Below, in pieces: positions 26,994 through 36,243 of a DNA stretch of 59,421 bases (position 1 is its first letter; the number at the start of each line of letters is the position of its first letter). The translations under genes and the position numbers were made by a program. Source of the stretch: Candidatus Omnitrophota bacterium (GTDB lineage: Bacteria > Hinthialibacterota > Hinthialibacteria > Hinthialibacterales > Hinthialibacteraceae). The DNA lies in contig JAFGTC010000175.1 of the NCBI GenBank assembly GCA_016934335.1, forward strand, positions 1 through 59,421. Reading direction: 5' to 3'. The notes beneath the pieces were generated by a model. That model was given only the letters and a program-made list of their open reading frames with translations, ran no database searches and was not told where the DNA came from.

Positions 26994-27500
26994 TTATATC
27001 TTTTGCTGCGCCGGTTTTAAAAATTCAAAATGTGATACAACTTTTTCACGGAATTGCACAATCAATTTATCCGTTTCATCTCCGTGAGAATGACGTTCTC
27101 CGATAGAATCAGACGAATGGCCGACGTATCGCTTTACATAAGTTCCATACCAATCATGATTGATGGCTTCCGTTTGAAAATATTGAGAAAATCCTTGGGC
27201 GTGAAATCTAAGTCTGGATTCCATTTTTTAAGACTGCGTTTCACAACCTTCGAATATTCCATAACGCCTGAAAAAAGGATCAAACGCTCTTGATCTTGCA
27301 GTGCGTTTTTATCCAGCCAGAGAACCGTTTGAGGCATCGGTAAAGTGCGAAAACAATACTTGTTTTCGCACTTTGGTGAATAAACTAAACAATAACCATG
27401 AAATTTCTTTTTCCGTTTTCCATCGGAAACTTGCAGATGGTTCTCTGCCTCCACTTGCCAGTGAAGAACAATTCTTACCTGAATCCGTATACTAAGAACC
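26994..27500 (-). pseudogene. Degenerate tyrosine recombinase (integrase) C-terminal fragment
   Basis: Two overlapping minus-strand frames read as successive parts of one protein. Frame one (27134-27454) gives CFRTLPMPQTVLWL, a linker, then KKWNPDLDFTPKDFLNIF; frame two (26994-27224) continues QTEAINHDWYGTYVKRYVGH...ERHSHGD...FREKVVSH. Together they match the C-terminal catalytic half of integrases of the type with FTPKDLR, YVKRYVGH and ERHYHGD motifs. A frameshift near 27170 splits it, the box-II Arg region reads FLN, and the expected Tyr nucleophile in ERHYHGD is Ser. There is no N-terminal half and no start; a stop precedes the first frame near 27500. A 33-bp palindrome (27342-27374) interrupts the reading. 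This is a dead remnant of a mobile element or island. Confidence 0.55.
27342..27374. repeat. Perfect 33-bp palindrome inside the recombinase remnant
   Basis: AAAGTGCGAAAACAA (27342-27356) is followed by a three-base centre and its exact reverse complement (27360-27374). Fifteen perfect base pairs with a three-base loop form a very stable hairpin on either strand. It could be an inserted REP/MITE-like element or a recombination site. I noticed no second copy in this window by eye. Confidence 0.8.
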
Positions 27501-27548
27501 TAAAAAATGTGTCAGCGGTTTATATGGCGAAAAATGAAGGCCGCGATG

Positions 27549-28709
27549 TTATTGAATCTCTAAATAATCTTTTGACGGCAGCAAAGGAAACGGCGCATGC
27601 GGCTCCGTCTGATACCAATAAGCGACCGATGAAATATCGTCCTGCAAAGGAAGGTATCTCCCGCCTGAACGCCACCCCAACGCTTGAATCGTCACTTTCA
27701 AATCCTCTTGGAAGCGAACAGGATCGACGATATGCCAGCGATAGAGGCCGAAACGCATTTGCGATTTGTATTTCCCATCAGGCCGGATAATCTGCGGCAG
27801 CCCCGTATACGGCGTGGAAAACTCCTGATATCGCCCTTCCGCCTTGTTCTCAAAATTATAGGAGCCGCAGAAATAATCTTCGGTTCCCGTCCCGCAGATG
27901 GTCGGAAATTCCTGATCGCCGTCCAGGAAGAATTTGATCTCGCCTTCTCCCCACCATCCATTGTTGTTCACGCCCCAGCACATGTACGTGCCGACATACT
28001 GCCCTCGCCCTTTTACGCCTTCGAGGATGGTGTAGATCTCTTTGTAGGGAAGAGGATTGACGCGGCGGAACTGCGCATGGAAATAAGCGGCGTCATCAGG
28101 AACTTCGGTCAGCGTATAATCGATTTGATAATACACCCGCATTTTATTCACATCGATGTTTTCCAGCGTTATTTTGCATTTTTTCCGGAACGGCATCACC
28201 CAATAACAATTGAAGGCGCTGCCTGGATTCACGCACACCGCCAGCGAATTCACTTGGGCGTATTCCCCCCACCCGCAGGCGAAAAAATCGCCGAGAGGGC
28301 ATTCGACGGAGGGTGTCTCCTCATCATCCCAGTACATCCGCAAAATCGAAAACCGCCAATTCCCGGTCGGCGTGAGCCAAATATGTTGAATCGCTCCGGG
28401 GCCGTCAATCTCCGCCAAAGTCAGCGTCGACTGCGCTTCCACATCAACGGAGGGAGAGACTTTCCACCCCTGGCCCAGATCGCGCGCCGCATTGGCGCCT
28501 GTTCCTTCTTCCGCCATGCCTCCCTGCCCTTTCGCGCCGGTAAAATTCTCCGGGCTGATGGAGCGGGATTGAGCGTAGGACAGCCGGTATAAATTTCCCA
28601 AATTCATGTTCAAACCGTTGAAGGACGAGTCGTCGGCCTGAACAATGCCTGCCATCATTCCCAATAATGAAGCGACCGCTATGAAACTGATTTTTCGAGA
28701 TAAAACCAT
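27549..28709 (-). CDS. Secreted DUF2961 / GH172-family protein
   Basis: 386 residues with a signal peptide (RKISFIAVASLLGMMAGIVQA). The mature protein matches DUF2961, now GH172, whose characterised members act on fructose- or arabinofuranose-containing glycans. Family hallmarks visible are a Gly-rich start with GKGQGG-like text (GAKGQGGMAEEGTG), the GPGAIQHIWLTPTGNW strand, GVNNNGWWGEGEIKFFLDGD and GTGTEDYFCGSYNFE, which carries the conserved TEDYF segment thought to be catalytic. The ATG at 28709 is chosen because it opens the signal peptide; a TTG/GTG at 28760 would add a polar lead. It is divergent from the DUF1080 gene and is the first of five exported glycan-related genes. Confidence 0.85.
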   Translation of the reverse strand: MVLSRKISFIAVASLLGMMAGIVQADDSSFNGLNMNLGNLYRLSYAQSRSISPENFTGAKGQGGMAEEGTGANAARDLGQGWKVSPSVDVEAQSTLTLAEIDGPGAIQHIWLTPTGNWRFSILRMYWDDEETPSVECPLGDFFACGWGEYAQVNSLAVCVNPGSAFNCYWVMPFRKKCKITLENIDVNKMRVYYQIDYTLTEVPDDAAYFHAQFRRVNPLPYKEIYTILEGVKGRGQYVGTYMCWGVNNNGWWGEGEIKFFLDGDQEFPTICGTGTEDYFCGSYNFENKAEGRYQEFSTPYTGLPQIIRPDGKYKSQMRFGLYRWHIVDPVRFQEDLKVTIQALGWRSGGRYLPLQDDISSVAYWYQTEPHAPFPLLPSKDYLEIQ

Positions 28710-29071
28710 GCCTGAGCCTGCCTTTCTATACAAAATAGTGATTGTCTGTTTATTGCACAAAAAAATACGATAAAAGTCAATGTGGAAGATGCAGGTTTAG
28801 ATTTAACAATTTTTGTAGGAATAATCGTATTAGATCTCAAGCATGATGAAAAATCATGAAATTTGTTCTGCCGAGGATCCAAATACCGTTAACATATTGA
28901 AAATTAGAGACTTGTTGTTCAGAATCCATTTGAGAGACGGCCAAGGTGATTTTTCATGCTGGAATTTTTTATTGAATTATCTAGCAAGTTATCCGCATTC
29001 GATGTACTGTTTTTCCATATCTTTATGACTCAAAAACAAGGAAAAGACAAAATTAGAAACGAGGGAATATC
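28710..29071. other. Intergenic region between divergent glycan genes
   Basis: About 360 bp, AT-rich between 28740 and 29050, presumably holding both promoters. I cannot identify convincing boxes or an operator. The short frame 28843-29028 has no ribosome binding site or domain and is not called. Confidence 0.45.
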
Positions 29072-30445
29072 ATGAAGCGTCAATTCACTTTTCTGATTGG
29101 ACTTATGTTGTTTCTTCCATCTTTTTCTTTGGCCGGCAGTCCTATTATCGAGGATGGGATGCCCCATGGCGATCCGCCTTATCTGTTATCGGATGATTGG
29201 CGGCCGTTGCTGCGAGTGAATTCGCTGGACGGCTGGCAGTTCCGCAATCCAGAGCGGGCCGGTTGGGGAGCGACGAGCGGAGTTTATTGGGGCGGCCCCC
29301 TTCATCCCGAAGAATTAACGGGAATCGATTCGCCCGGTGATCGCATCATCAATACCGTCACGCACTTCAAACCGGTTCCTTCGGACATTTACACGGAGGA
29401 AAAATTTGGCGACATCGAACTTTATTTAGAATTCTTATGCTCGGATAAAACCAATTCCGGCGTTTATCTCCATGGATTGTACGAAGTACAAATCTGGGAT
29501 AGCCATCAGCGAGACCAACAGCACATTCAAGACATCTGCGGGACCATTTACGATTATGAAAAAACAGTCGACGGCCAATTTATGGGGGCGGTTGCTCCGC
29601 GCGAAAGAGCCGAACGACCGACGGGACAGTGGCAGTCCTTCCATATTTGGTTTCGAGCGCCGAGATTTGACGAAACGGGAGCGAAAATTGCAAACGCCAA
29701 GTTTCTGCGCGTTCTTCATAACGGCGTTCTCATCCACGAAAATGTGGAGCGTGAAGGTCCAACCCGCGCCTGCATGAATCTCGCCGAATCTCCATTCAAT
29801 CCAATCATGCTTCAAGGCGATCACGGCCCCATCGCTTTCCGCAATATTTACGTTCGCCCCTTGAAATCAAGCGCTCTTACCAACCTGTTGGAAGAGGAAG
29901 AGCCGCAAAAAATCAAAGAACCGGATGTGATCTACGTTCCGACTCCCATGGATGTCGTCCGTGAAATGTTGAAATTGGCGCAAGTAAAAAAAAGCGACGT
30001 TATCTATGATTTAGGATGCGGGGATGGACGCATTGTTGTAACCGCCGCCAAAGAGTATGGATGCCGGGGATTCGGCTTTGACATCGATCCCGAGCGAATA
30101 ATCGAATCGCGCAACAACGTTCGGGAAAACAACGTTGAACATCTTGTTACGATTCTGCAAGAAGATATTTTCACGCTCGATCTGAGCCAGGCCGATGTCG
30201 TTACGCTGTATCTGCTTCCCAAGCTCAATGTCCGTTTGATTCCTCAGTTGGAAAAACTGAAGCCCGGCTCGCGCATCGTATCCCACGATTTCGGAATGAA
30301 AGGCGTAATTCCCGATAAAGTGATCGAACTTCCTCTATCGAAAGCAGGAAATCCTGACGACCAGGATTATGAAGAATATGACGATTACGGAGATCATACC
30401 ATCTACCTTTGGACCGTTCCATTGAAAAAGGAAAAAGTCGATTGA
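29072..30445 (+). CDS. Exported fusion of a DUF1080 (3-keto-disaccharide hydrolase-like) domain and a class I methyltransferase domain
   Basis: 457 residues. A signal peptide (QFTFLIGLMLFLPSFSLAG) is followed by a DUF1080/concanavalin-like domain (about 35-275): DGWQFRN, DIELYLEFLCSDKTNSGVYLHGLYEVQIWDS, GQWQSFHIWFRAPRF and GPIAFRNIYVRP. Residues about 285-450 are a Rossmann-type SAM methyltransferase with VIYDLGCGDGRIVV (motif I, near 310-322), GFDIDPERI and the DFGMKGVIPDK region; YVPTPMDVVREML precedes it. DUF1080 domains bind or hydrolyse (3-keto-)glycosides outside the cytoplasm, whereas SAM is cytoplasmic, so the combination behind one signal peptide is odd. GAGGGAA before the ATG is the ribosome binding site. 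No in-frame restart or stop separates the halves. Confidence 0.85.
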   Translation: MKRQFTFLIGLMLFLPSFSLAGSPIIEDGMPHGDPPYLLSDDWRPLLRVNSLDGWQFRNPERAGWGATSGVYWGGPLHPEELTGIDSPGDRIINTVTHFKPVPSDIYTEEKFGDIELYLEFLCSDKTNSGVYLHGLYEVQIWDSHQRDQQHIQDICGTIYDYEKTVDGQFMGAVAPRERAERPTGQWQSFHIWFRAPRFDETGAKIANAKFLRVLHNGVLIHENVEREGPTRACMNLAESPFNPIMLQGDHGPIAFRNIYVRPLKSSALTNLLEEEEPQKIKEPDVIYVPTPMDVVREMLKLAQVKKSDVIYDLGCGDGRIVVTAAKEYGCRGFGFDIDPERIIESRNNVRENNVEHLVTILQEDIFTLDLSQADVVTLYLLPKLNVRLIPQLEKLKPGSRIVSHDFGMKGVIPDKVIELPLSKAGNPDDQDYEEYDDYGDHTIYLWTVPLKKEKVD

Positions 30446-30640
30446 GCGTTTGAGGAGGCGGCGGAATTCATGCGGGCAGGGGAATCACGCCTCTCATGAT
30501 TTTTAACTACGCGGAAGATTCTCCTTACACATTAATTGGATCCAGAGCCAATTCAGGGTTTAGGTATTGATCGTTTCTCCAAATCACGGGATGATGAAAA
30601 CGAACACAAAAATAACAAAACTACGGGAAATGATTGAACC

Positions 30641-33262
30641 ATGAGACAAATCCTATTATCTTCCATCCTGATCTTCAGTTTATGCTGTATCGCATCCTCA
30701 TCGCCCGCCGAATCGAGCGCCGTCGTCTCCCCGGCCGAAGAATCTACCCACAAAGTATTGTTGGATGATTTCGACGCGCATGATCTCGACGACGGATGGT
30801 CGTTCAGCAACGGGCCGGAATTTCCGGGAGCGTCCGGCTCGTTCAAGCGGACGGAAAAAAATTCCGCCCGCGGAAAATCAGGCGAACTTTTATTTGACTT
30901 CTCCCAAGGGGGCAATTACGTTTCCGCCATTCTTTCGATCCCTTCCCATCTTATTGATGAAAGTGCATCCGCAAAATCACAAAGCCAATTCGGCGCTTTG
31001 CAATTGGACGTGAAACGCCCGCAAGGGCACTCCATCTCCATCCGGTACACCGACCAAACCGGCCAAGTCTTCCAAAAATCCGTGGATTGCCCCGCGGACA
31101 AATGGGCTGCCGTCATCGTTCCATTCCAAGATTGGCAGACAAGTTGGGGCGGTGAAAACGACGGCAAAGTTCATGGCGATCCTCAAAAAATCGCCGTCTT
31201 GATCGACAATGGCGACAAACAACAAGGTTCGCTCTATATCGACAACCTCACACTGTTGGCGGGCTCTCCGGACGACTGGATGATTCATACGCAATACACA
31301 GCCTACCAATTCGAGCCTTCCGAAGGATGGCGCTCATCCGGCGCAGGCGATCGGGGAAGCACGGCGCTGCATCAGAAGAAATGGCGTCTCGATTTTACTC
31401 AAGGAGCGCCCTGGCTTTCCCTTCGCGTCCCCGATGAAACTCTTTTGGGCGGCATTGACAAAATCACTCTGCGCGTTCGCGGCGACGCAAAAAATCATCC
31501 AGTTCGCCTCTTCCTTCGCACTCATTTCATGACCTTTCACAAAATGATAGGAACTTTAATGGAAGGCGATCAGGCGCTGACGACGGACGGCCCTCCAGGA
31601 AACGGCTGGGAATGGCATGGCGGAGAGAACGATGGGAAAATTCACGGGCCCATGCGCCTCGCCGAAATCCGCGTCGAAAACAACGGCCAAAATAACATCA
31701 TCGATCTGGAATTATTAGGCATTGACGTCCAAGCCTCCTGCGCCCCGCAGAAGCAATGCGTGCTAACCGCTGAATTTAAAGATCAAAATGGGGTCGGCCA
31801 TTTCTCCGCCAAAATTCAATCCATGTCCCAGAAGCCGTTAAATGGAGTACTTTCCTGGAGCATGAAGACGTGGGATGGCGAGATCCTCAGCGCCAATCAA
31901 CGCGAAATCACCACGCCGTCCCATGGAAACATCCAGGAATTTCAGATTTCCTTACCCGCCGTCCTCGAGGAGATCAAATTCATCGAAGCGGAATTCAATC
32001 TGAACATCGATGGACAAGACATCCCTCCGGCGCAAGCCTGCTGGCTTTCTCCTTATCAAGCCAAGGGCGACAATCGCATTGAACCGGACTCCCCGTTTGG
32101 CATGGGACTTTATTTATGCCGCTATTCAGGCGATTCGGCCGGCCTTTCTGAGATGGAAAAAGCGGCGCAGATGGCCCGCGCCGCCGGAGTGAAATGGTCG
32201 CGCGAAGATTTCTCGTGGTCTCGCATCGAACCGCGGCAAGGACAATTCGAATGGGATTATTATGATAACCTTATTGAATGCGCCAAACTAAACGGCATCC
32301 AAGTTTACGCCATTGTATGTTACTGGTCGAATTGGACAAAACCCTATACCAGCGAAGGCGTCGAGGATTACATCGCTTATCTGCGCGAACTGGTGAAGCG
32401 CTACCACAACGATATTCATCAGTGGGAAATCTGGAATGAGCCGAACATCTTCTTCTGGCAAGGCACGGATGAGTTATACGCCGAATTGTTGACTAAAAGT
32501 TACGCCGCCGTCAAAGAAATCGATCCAAGCGCTGAAGTTCTCGGCATCTCTACAGCCGGCATCGATTATGATTACATAAGCAAAATGCTTCAATTGGGCG
32601 CGCCGTTCGACGTCTTGACGATTCATCCTTACAGGAGGGTATTGCGAGACGACGATTTCATCAACGATTTAATCAAAGCCTCCGATCTGGTTAAGAATGA
32701 AGATGGAACTCGCCGGCCGGTGTGGCTGACGGAATTGGGATGGTCCACCTACACGCCTCATAATGCGCTGAAACAGAGTTTTATCCCCATGACCCTGCGC
32801 GGCCAGGCGGACTTGATCGCGCGCTGCTACTTATGCTCCATCGTCTCGGGCGTCGAACCCCGCACATTTTGGTATAATTTCCGCAACGACGGGTACGATC
32901 CTATCTATTTCGAACATAATATGGGCATAGTCACTCGCGATTTTAAGCCCAAACCCGCGTATCAAGCGTATGCAGCCTTGAGCCAAATCTTGCACGATAA
33001 AAAATTCGATAAGCCAATCCAATTGGATGACGATGCGCTGGCCTATCGTTTTCTGTCAAAATCATCCAACGAGATCGCCATCGCCGCATGGAATTATGAA
33101 CACGATGCAATGGTTCGCATCCCCGTGAACAGTGAAAGCGTCACAATCATAAACGCCATCGGAGAAAAGAAAGAACAAAAAATCACGGGAAATTCTGTCA
33201 AGATAAAACTGATAAAAGGCAGTCCGATTTACATTACGTTTCAAGGAACAAAACAGCCTTGA
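30641..33262 (+). CDS. Large exported clan GH-A glycoside hydrolase (GH39-like) with N-terminal beta-sandwich modules
   Basis: 873 residues with a signal peptide (QILLSSILIFSLCCIASSSPA). Residues about 40-210 and 220-370 are two related CBM-like beta-sandwich domains, both with GWxxxxGENDGKxHGxxxxxA-type strands. Residues about 490-800 form a (beta/alpha)8 barrel: MARAAGVKWSREDFSWSRIEP, QWEIWNEPNIFFW with acid/base Glu600, and VWLTELGWST with nucleophile Glu698. This is the arrangement of GH39, GH5 and related retaining glycosidases; the exact family and substrate cannot be fixed. A small C-terminal beta domain follows. Divergent and convergent neighbours are all exported glycan-related proteins. 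Confidence 0.85.
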   Translation: MRQILLSSILIFSLCCIASSSPAESSAVVSPAEESTHKVLLDDFDAHDLDDGWSFSNGPEFPGASGSFKRTEKNSARGKSGELLFDFSQGGNYVSAILSIPSHLIDESASAKSQSQFGALQLDVKRPQGHSISIRYTDQTGQVFQKSVDCPADKWAAVIVPFQDWQTSWGGENDGKVHGDPQKIAVLIDNGDKQQGSLYIDNLTLLAGSPDDWMIHTQYTAYQFEPSEGWRSSGAGDRGSTALHQKKWRLDFTQGAPWLSLRVPDETLLGGIDKITLRVRGDAKNHPVRLFLRTHFMTFHKMIGTLMEGDQALTTDGPPGNGWEWHGGENDGKIHGPMRLAEIRVENNGQNNIIDLELLGIDVQASCAPQKQCVLTAEFKDQNGVGHFSAKIQSMSQKPLNGVLSWSMKTWDGEILSANQREITTPSHGNIQEFQISLPAVLEEIKFIEAEFNLNIDGQDIPPAQACWLSPYQAKGDNRIEPDSPFGMGLYLCRYSGDSAGLSEMEKAAQMARAAGVKWSREDFSWSRIEPRQGQFEWDYYDNLIECAKLNGIQVYAIVCYWSNWTKPYTSEGVEDYIAYLRELVKRYHNDIHQWEIWNEPNIFFWQGTDELYAELLTKSYAAVKEIDPSAEVLGISTAGIDYDYISKMLQLGAPFDVLTIHPYRRVLRDDDFINDLIKASDLVKNEDGTRRPVWLTELGWSTYTPHNALKQSFIPMTLRGQADLIARCYLCSIVSGVEPRTFWYNFRNDGYDPIYFEHNMGIVTRDFKPKPAYQAYAALSQILHDKKFDKPIQLDDDALAYRFLSKSSNEIAIAAWNYEHDAMVRIPVNSESVTIINAIGEKKEQKITGNSVKIKLIKGSPIYITFQGTKQP

Positions 33263-33307
33263 GGCGAGATTGGGGGGATCACCTTAACTTTTGCGGAGCG
33301 ATTCGTT

Positions 33308-34606
33308 TTATCGAATCCAATCCAAACGTTCCTGCCAATGACGCAAAATATTTTCCCGCCATTGATTTTGTGTTTTTGCGCCGGAGTGCACGCCTTCCTT
33401 GTACGCAGGATCGAATAAGTCGGTCCACCAGTTTTTATGCGCAGTTTCATGAGAGCGGCGTCCGAGTTCACCTTCGCCGACGCTAGAATACAGGCCGGTT
33501 TTCCCATTCAAAAATTGGAGCGGACTTTCTATGACATAAGACCACAATCCAACGCTTTTGGGACACAAGCGAATGCCATACTCTCCCCCGCCGATTGAAT
33601 ATCCCTTATAATATTGTCCGTCGATCTTCATTTGAAACAGGCTTGCATCGCTCGCCGGTTCGCGATCAGGGCCTTTGAAAGTCCATTCGGCGACGGAAAA
33701 CACTTCAATTTGATCATCCGCCCCTGTATGGCGGTTAAAAATGAATTTGGGGCGGTGTTTGACCCGCTGGAATTTTCCTCCCCAACTATCCGTTTCAGGA
33801 TTTTCCGGATCTCCATAAAAAAGGTATGTCAACGTCGGCGTATCCCCCATTTTGATATCGCCGCCGCGGAAGCGGCCAAAATACTCACCCAAGAATCCAT
33901 GATCTTGAATATGATTTTCATAAAAGGCAAAATTCCCTAAATCTCCATCCTGCCTTCCGCCGTTAAAGAATCCACGGTACGTCGAATTGTTTTCAATGAT
34001 CCACAGATCGGGGAAATTTCTTTCCATATAATCAAAAGCGTTAACGCCCCATTTCTTGTTCGGCCCGCCGATAAAAATCACCCGGAGTTTAGGCAGGATC
34101 TCCGGAGCGTCATGAAGAGCCTGCGCAATATCTTCCGGCAAGGCCCATGCGAGTATATACAGCGGGCGCGGATCGTCTTTTTTCGCGCATTTCACGATCC
34201 AATGGGATCCTTCCGTCGATGTCTGGAATCCTTTATACGGCGCGATGTCGATCGCTCCCTGCTTGGATATCGATCTGAGATAATCCGGCGACGGAAAAAG
34301 CGTTGAGCGCTGCTTGAGTTTTGGATAATCTTTTTCATACACGCCGATGGCCTGCAGAATATGCTCTTTGCGGCCTTCTCCCCATGGGGATGATATAATG
34401 CCTTCGACATCGAACAGATCCGAATAGAGTAAAAAATGAATCATCGACTGAAAATCATCAGGATCGCTCCCGCCAATATCGGTTGATATGATGATTCTGT
34501 ACCGGTCTCCCGCCAGAGCCCCGTGTTGGAAATCCAAGGCATCCCCCATCGCAGGGGTAAGCATCATCAGCAGTACGCCCGCTATTCTTCGCATTGCAAC
34601 CCTCAT
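33308..34606 (-). CDS. Exported Sde182-like / DUF1593 nucleoside-hydrolase-fold protein
   Basis: 432 residues. After a short signal peptide (RRIAGVLLMMLTPAMGDA) the sequence RIIISTDIGGSDPDDFQSM (about 37-55) is the Asp-rich Ca2+/ribose-binding start of the inosine-uridine nucleoside hydrolase fold as found in DUF1593 proteins, including the cellulose-associated Sde182. Further family text includes GIISSPWGEGRKEHI, LYILAWALPEDIAQAL, KLRVIFIGGPNKKWG and WIIENNSTYRGFF. The likely role is binding or cleavage of an N- or O-glycosidic bond in an extracellular glycan. GGAGGG nine bases upstream supports the ATG at 34606. It converges with the GH-A gene, leaving only 45 bp. Confidence 0.82.
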   Translation of the reverse strand: MRVAMRRIAGVLLMMLTPAMGDALDFQHGALAGDRYRIIISTDIGGSDPDDFQSMIHFLLYSDLFDVEGIISSPWGEGRKEHILQAIGVYEKDYPKLKQRSTLFPSPDYLRSISKQGAIDIAPYKGFQTSTEGSHWIVKCAKKDDPRPLYILAWALPEDIAQALHDAPEILPKLRVIFIGGPNKKWGVNAFDYMERNFPDLWIIENNSTYRGFFNGGRQDGDLGNFAFYENHIQDHGFLGEYFGRFRGGDIKMGDTPTLTYLFYGDPENPETDSWGGKFQRVKHRPKFIFNRHTGADDQIEVFSVAEWTFKGPDREPASDASLFQMKIDGQYYKGYSIGGGEYGIRLCPKSVGLWSYVIESPLQFLNGKTGLYSSVGEGELGRRSHETAHKNWWTDLFDPAYKEGVHSGAKTQNQWRENILRHWQERLDWIR

Positions 34607-34735
34607 AACGTCATCCCTCCCATATACAAAAACGGCCGCTTCTCCACTGTGTGAGAAATATCATATCATGCCGACCATCGCCAGGTATAAAAATGTTGAA
34701 CAGGCGGTTTGTCTAATAGAATCAGTAAAAACGGC

Positions 34736-35872
34736 TCATCTCGGCTTCGATGAAGGGAAAAAACGCCTCATCGGCCGCTTCGATTTGGGCTTGATAAGAA
34801 TCTTTGACAAAATCGGTTGAAGCCGGTCCGCCATGATTTGAAAGCCAAGATCGTTGGGATGGGAGCCGTCCACCAATCCATCGCCTTCAGTCGGGCCGAG
34901 TAAATCATATCCTTCAAGCAAATGAATGTTCTTATCGCCTTCCCCGATCAATTGCGCCGCCGTTTTCCGAATCACATCGCGTTTGGCTTCAATGTTTTCT
35001 TTGCCTCCATGCATCGCCTCCTCGCGTGTTGCATAAATGCGCGTGACGAGCAGGATAGGCGTTGATGGATGCTTCGCTCGAATTGTGCGAACGAATGGTC
35101 CGTATACTTTTTCAAGACTTTCCCGATCTTTATTGTTCGCCATGAAATCCATGACGAAGCAGGAGGCATCGATTTCCGCAACCAAATCGGCGACTTCTTT
35201 TTCCCCTTTCCCGTTTCCGGAAAAGCCGAGGTTCACAAAATCGACATTCATGCGGCGACCCAGAATAGCCTGGTAACTCATCCCCGCGCGACTGGCGCAG
35301 CCGCCCTGAGTGATCGATGTACCGTAATAAACGACCGGTTTGGAAATCGAAAAATCCTGGGCCTTCTCCAGGAGCGCCTCCGGATTCACGCCAATCGCGC
35401 TGACGGCGGCGCCGTTATACAGCGGCAGGTAGAGCACATATTCACGCTGCATCGGCTGCGCATTCTGAAAATAAACATGCTCAACTTCCGAAGTCGCTTT
35501 GTTAACCGCCGTTCCGGCGTAAACGCCGTCTACATAAAGATCAATGCCGCTTTGTCCGAATACATGCATGTTCTGCATGGAGGATGGAGAAAGGTTGTTG
35601 TAGCGAATGGCCAGCGCTGTGCAGTCGCTTTTAAAACGGATTCGGGCGCCGCTGCAATGCGTACCCAACCCCCACACCGCTTTTCGCACCACCGTTTGCG
35701 CTCGCTTCGGCAGCCGGTAAAGATCCGGTGAATTTTCTTCGAACCATGGTAATCCATTGACTTCAAACTGGGGATCGGGAAATGAAATCCAGCGAATACT
35801 TTCATCGGCGAACAAGGCGGCGGGCGCCGATAAAATCGTGATTACTAAGATCGCTTTCATCGTTTGATTCAT
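34736..35872 (-). CDS. Exported GxDLY/SGNH-type hydrolase (carbohydrate esterase-like)
   Basis: 378 residues with a signal peptide (KAILVITILSAPAALFA). An N-terminal beta domain carries the GIDLY motif (109-113) of the GxDLY family; the SGNH domain follows with VVYYGTSITQGG (nucleophile Ser186), LGFSGNGKG (block II Gly, Gly219), DFMANN (block III Asn) and DGSHPNDLG (Asp335, His338). This two-domain arrangement is found in exported carbohydrate esterases that remove acetyl or other acyl groups. The ATG at 35872 opens the signal peptide; AAGGAG sits somewhat far upstream, about 13 bases. It closes the exported glycan cluster, 129 bp upstream of the Sde182-like gene on the same strand. Confidence 0.87.
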   Translation of the reverse strand: MNQTMKAILVITILSAPAALFADESIRWISFPDPQFEVNGLPWFEENSPDLYRLPKRAQTVVRKAVWGLGTHCSGARIRFKSDCTALAIRYNNLSPSSMQNMHVFGQSGIDLYVDGVYAGTAVNKATSEVEHVYFQNAQPMQREYVLYLPLYNGAAVSAIGVNPEALLEKAQDFSISKPVVYYGTSITQGGCASRAGMSYQAILGRRMNVDFVNLGFSGNGKGEKEVADLVAEIDASCFVMDFMANNKDRESLEKVYGPFVRTIRAKHPSTPILLVTRIYATREEAMHGGKENIEAKRDVIRKTAAQLIGEGDKNIHLLEGYDLLGPTEGDGLVDGSHPNDLGFQIMADRLQPILSKILIKPKSKRPMRRFFPSSKPR

Positions 35873-36162
35873 GAATACATCACGCTCCTTGAATGGATGA
35901 TGAGTCGAAAACGGCCTCATTGTATATCATCATATCCAAATGCGATATACAAACGGATGAAAGAGACTGTTCGAAGATCTAACAAGAATATGTATTTCAA
36001 TCCTCTTCAGAGAAACGATATGCCCATTGAAAATATTCGCATTCAATCAACCTGGATAGTACCGCTCATCTCAAACGCGAGAAAAAGAAGCCGTTCGATG
36101 CAGAGGATTCGTCATCCCGAATTGCAAAATAAATTTCAGGGGAATTAGTTCAGATCACAAGT
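35873..36162. other. Intergenic stretch between the SGNH gene and hcp
   Basis: About 290 bp. A short plus-strand frame (35864-36148) has no ribosome binding site or domain and overlaps the SGNH start, so it is not called. The promoter of the SGNH/Sde182 genes presumably lies here, but boxes are not clear. Confidence 0.4.
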
Positions 36163-36204
36163 AAAAAGAAGGGCCGCCAAGCGTTATGTCTTGTCAGCCC
36201 TTCT
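36163..36204 (-). terminator. Intrinsic terminator downstream of hcp
   Basis: On the minus strand AGAAGGGC (36197-36204) pairs with GCCCTTCT (36167-36174) across a 22-base loop and is followed by TTTT (36163-36166). It lies 40 bp after the hcp stop. Confidence 0.6.
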
Positions 36205-36243
36205 CGATGATTTTAATAAAACGGAGCGCCGCCGGTTGACGCC

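Noticed and set aside
27684..28592. 302-codon plus-strand frame opposite the GH172 gene
   Set aside because: The minus-strand gene has a signal peptide and family motifs; the antisense frame is a shadow caused by codon bias.
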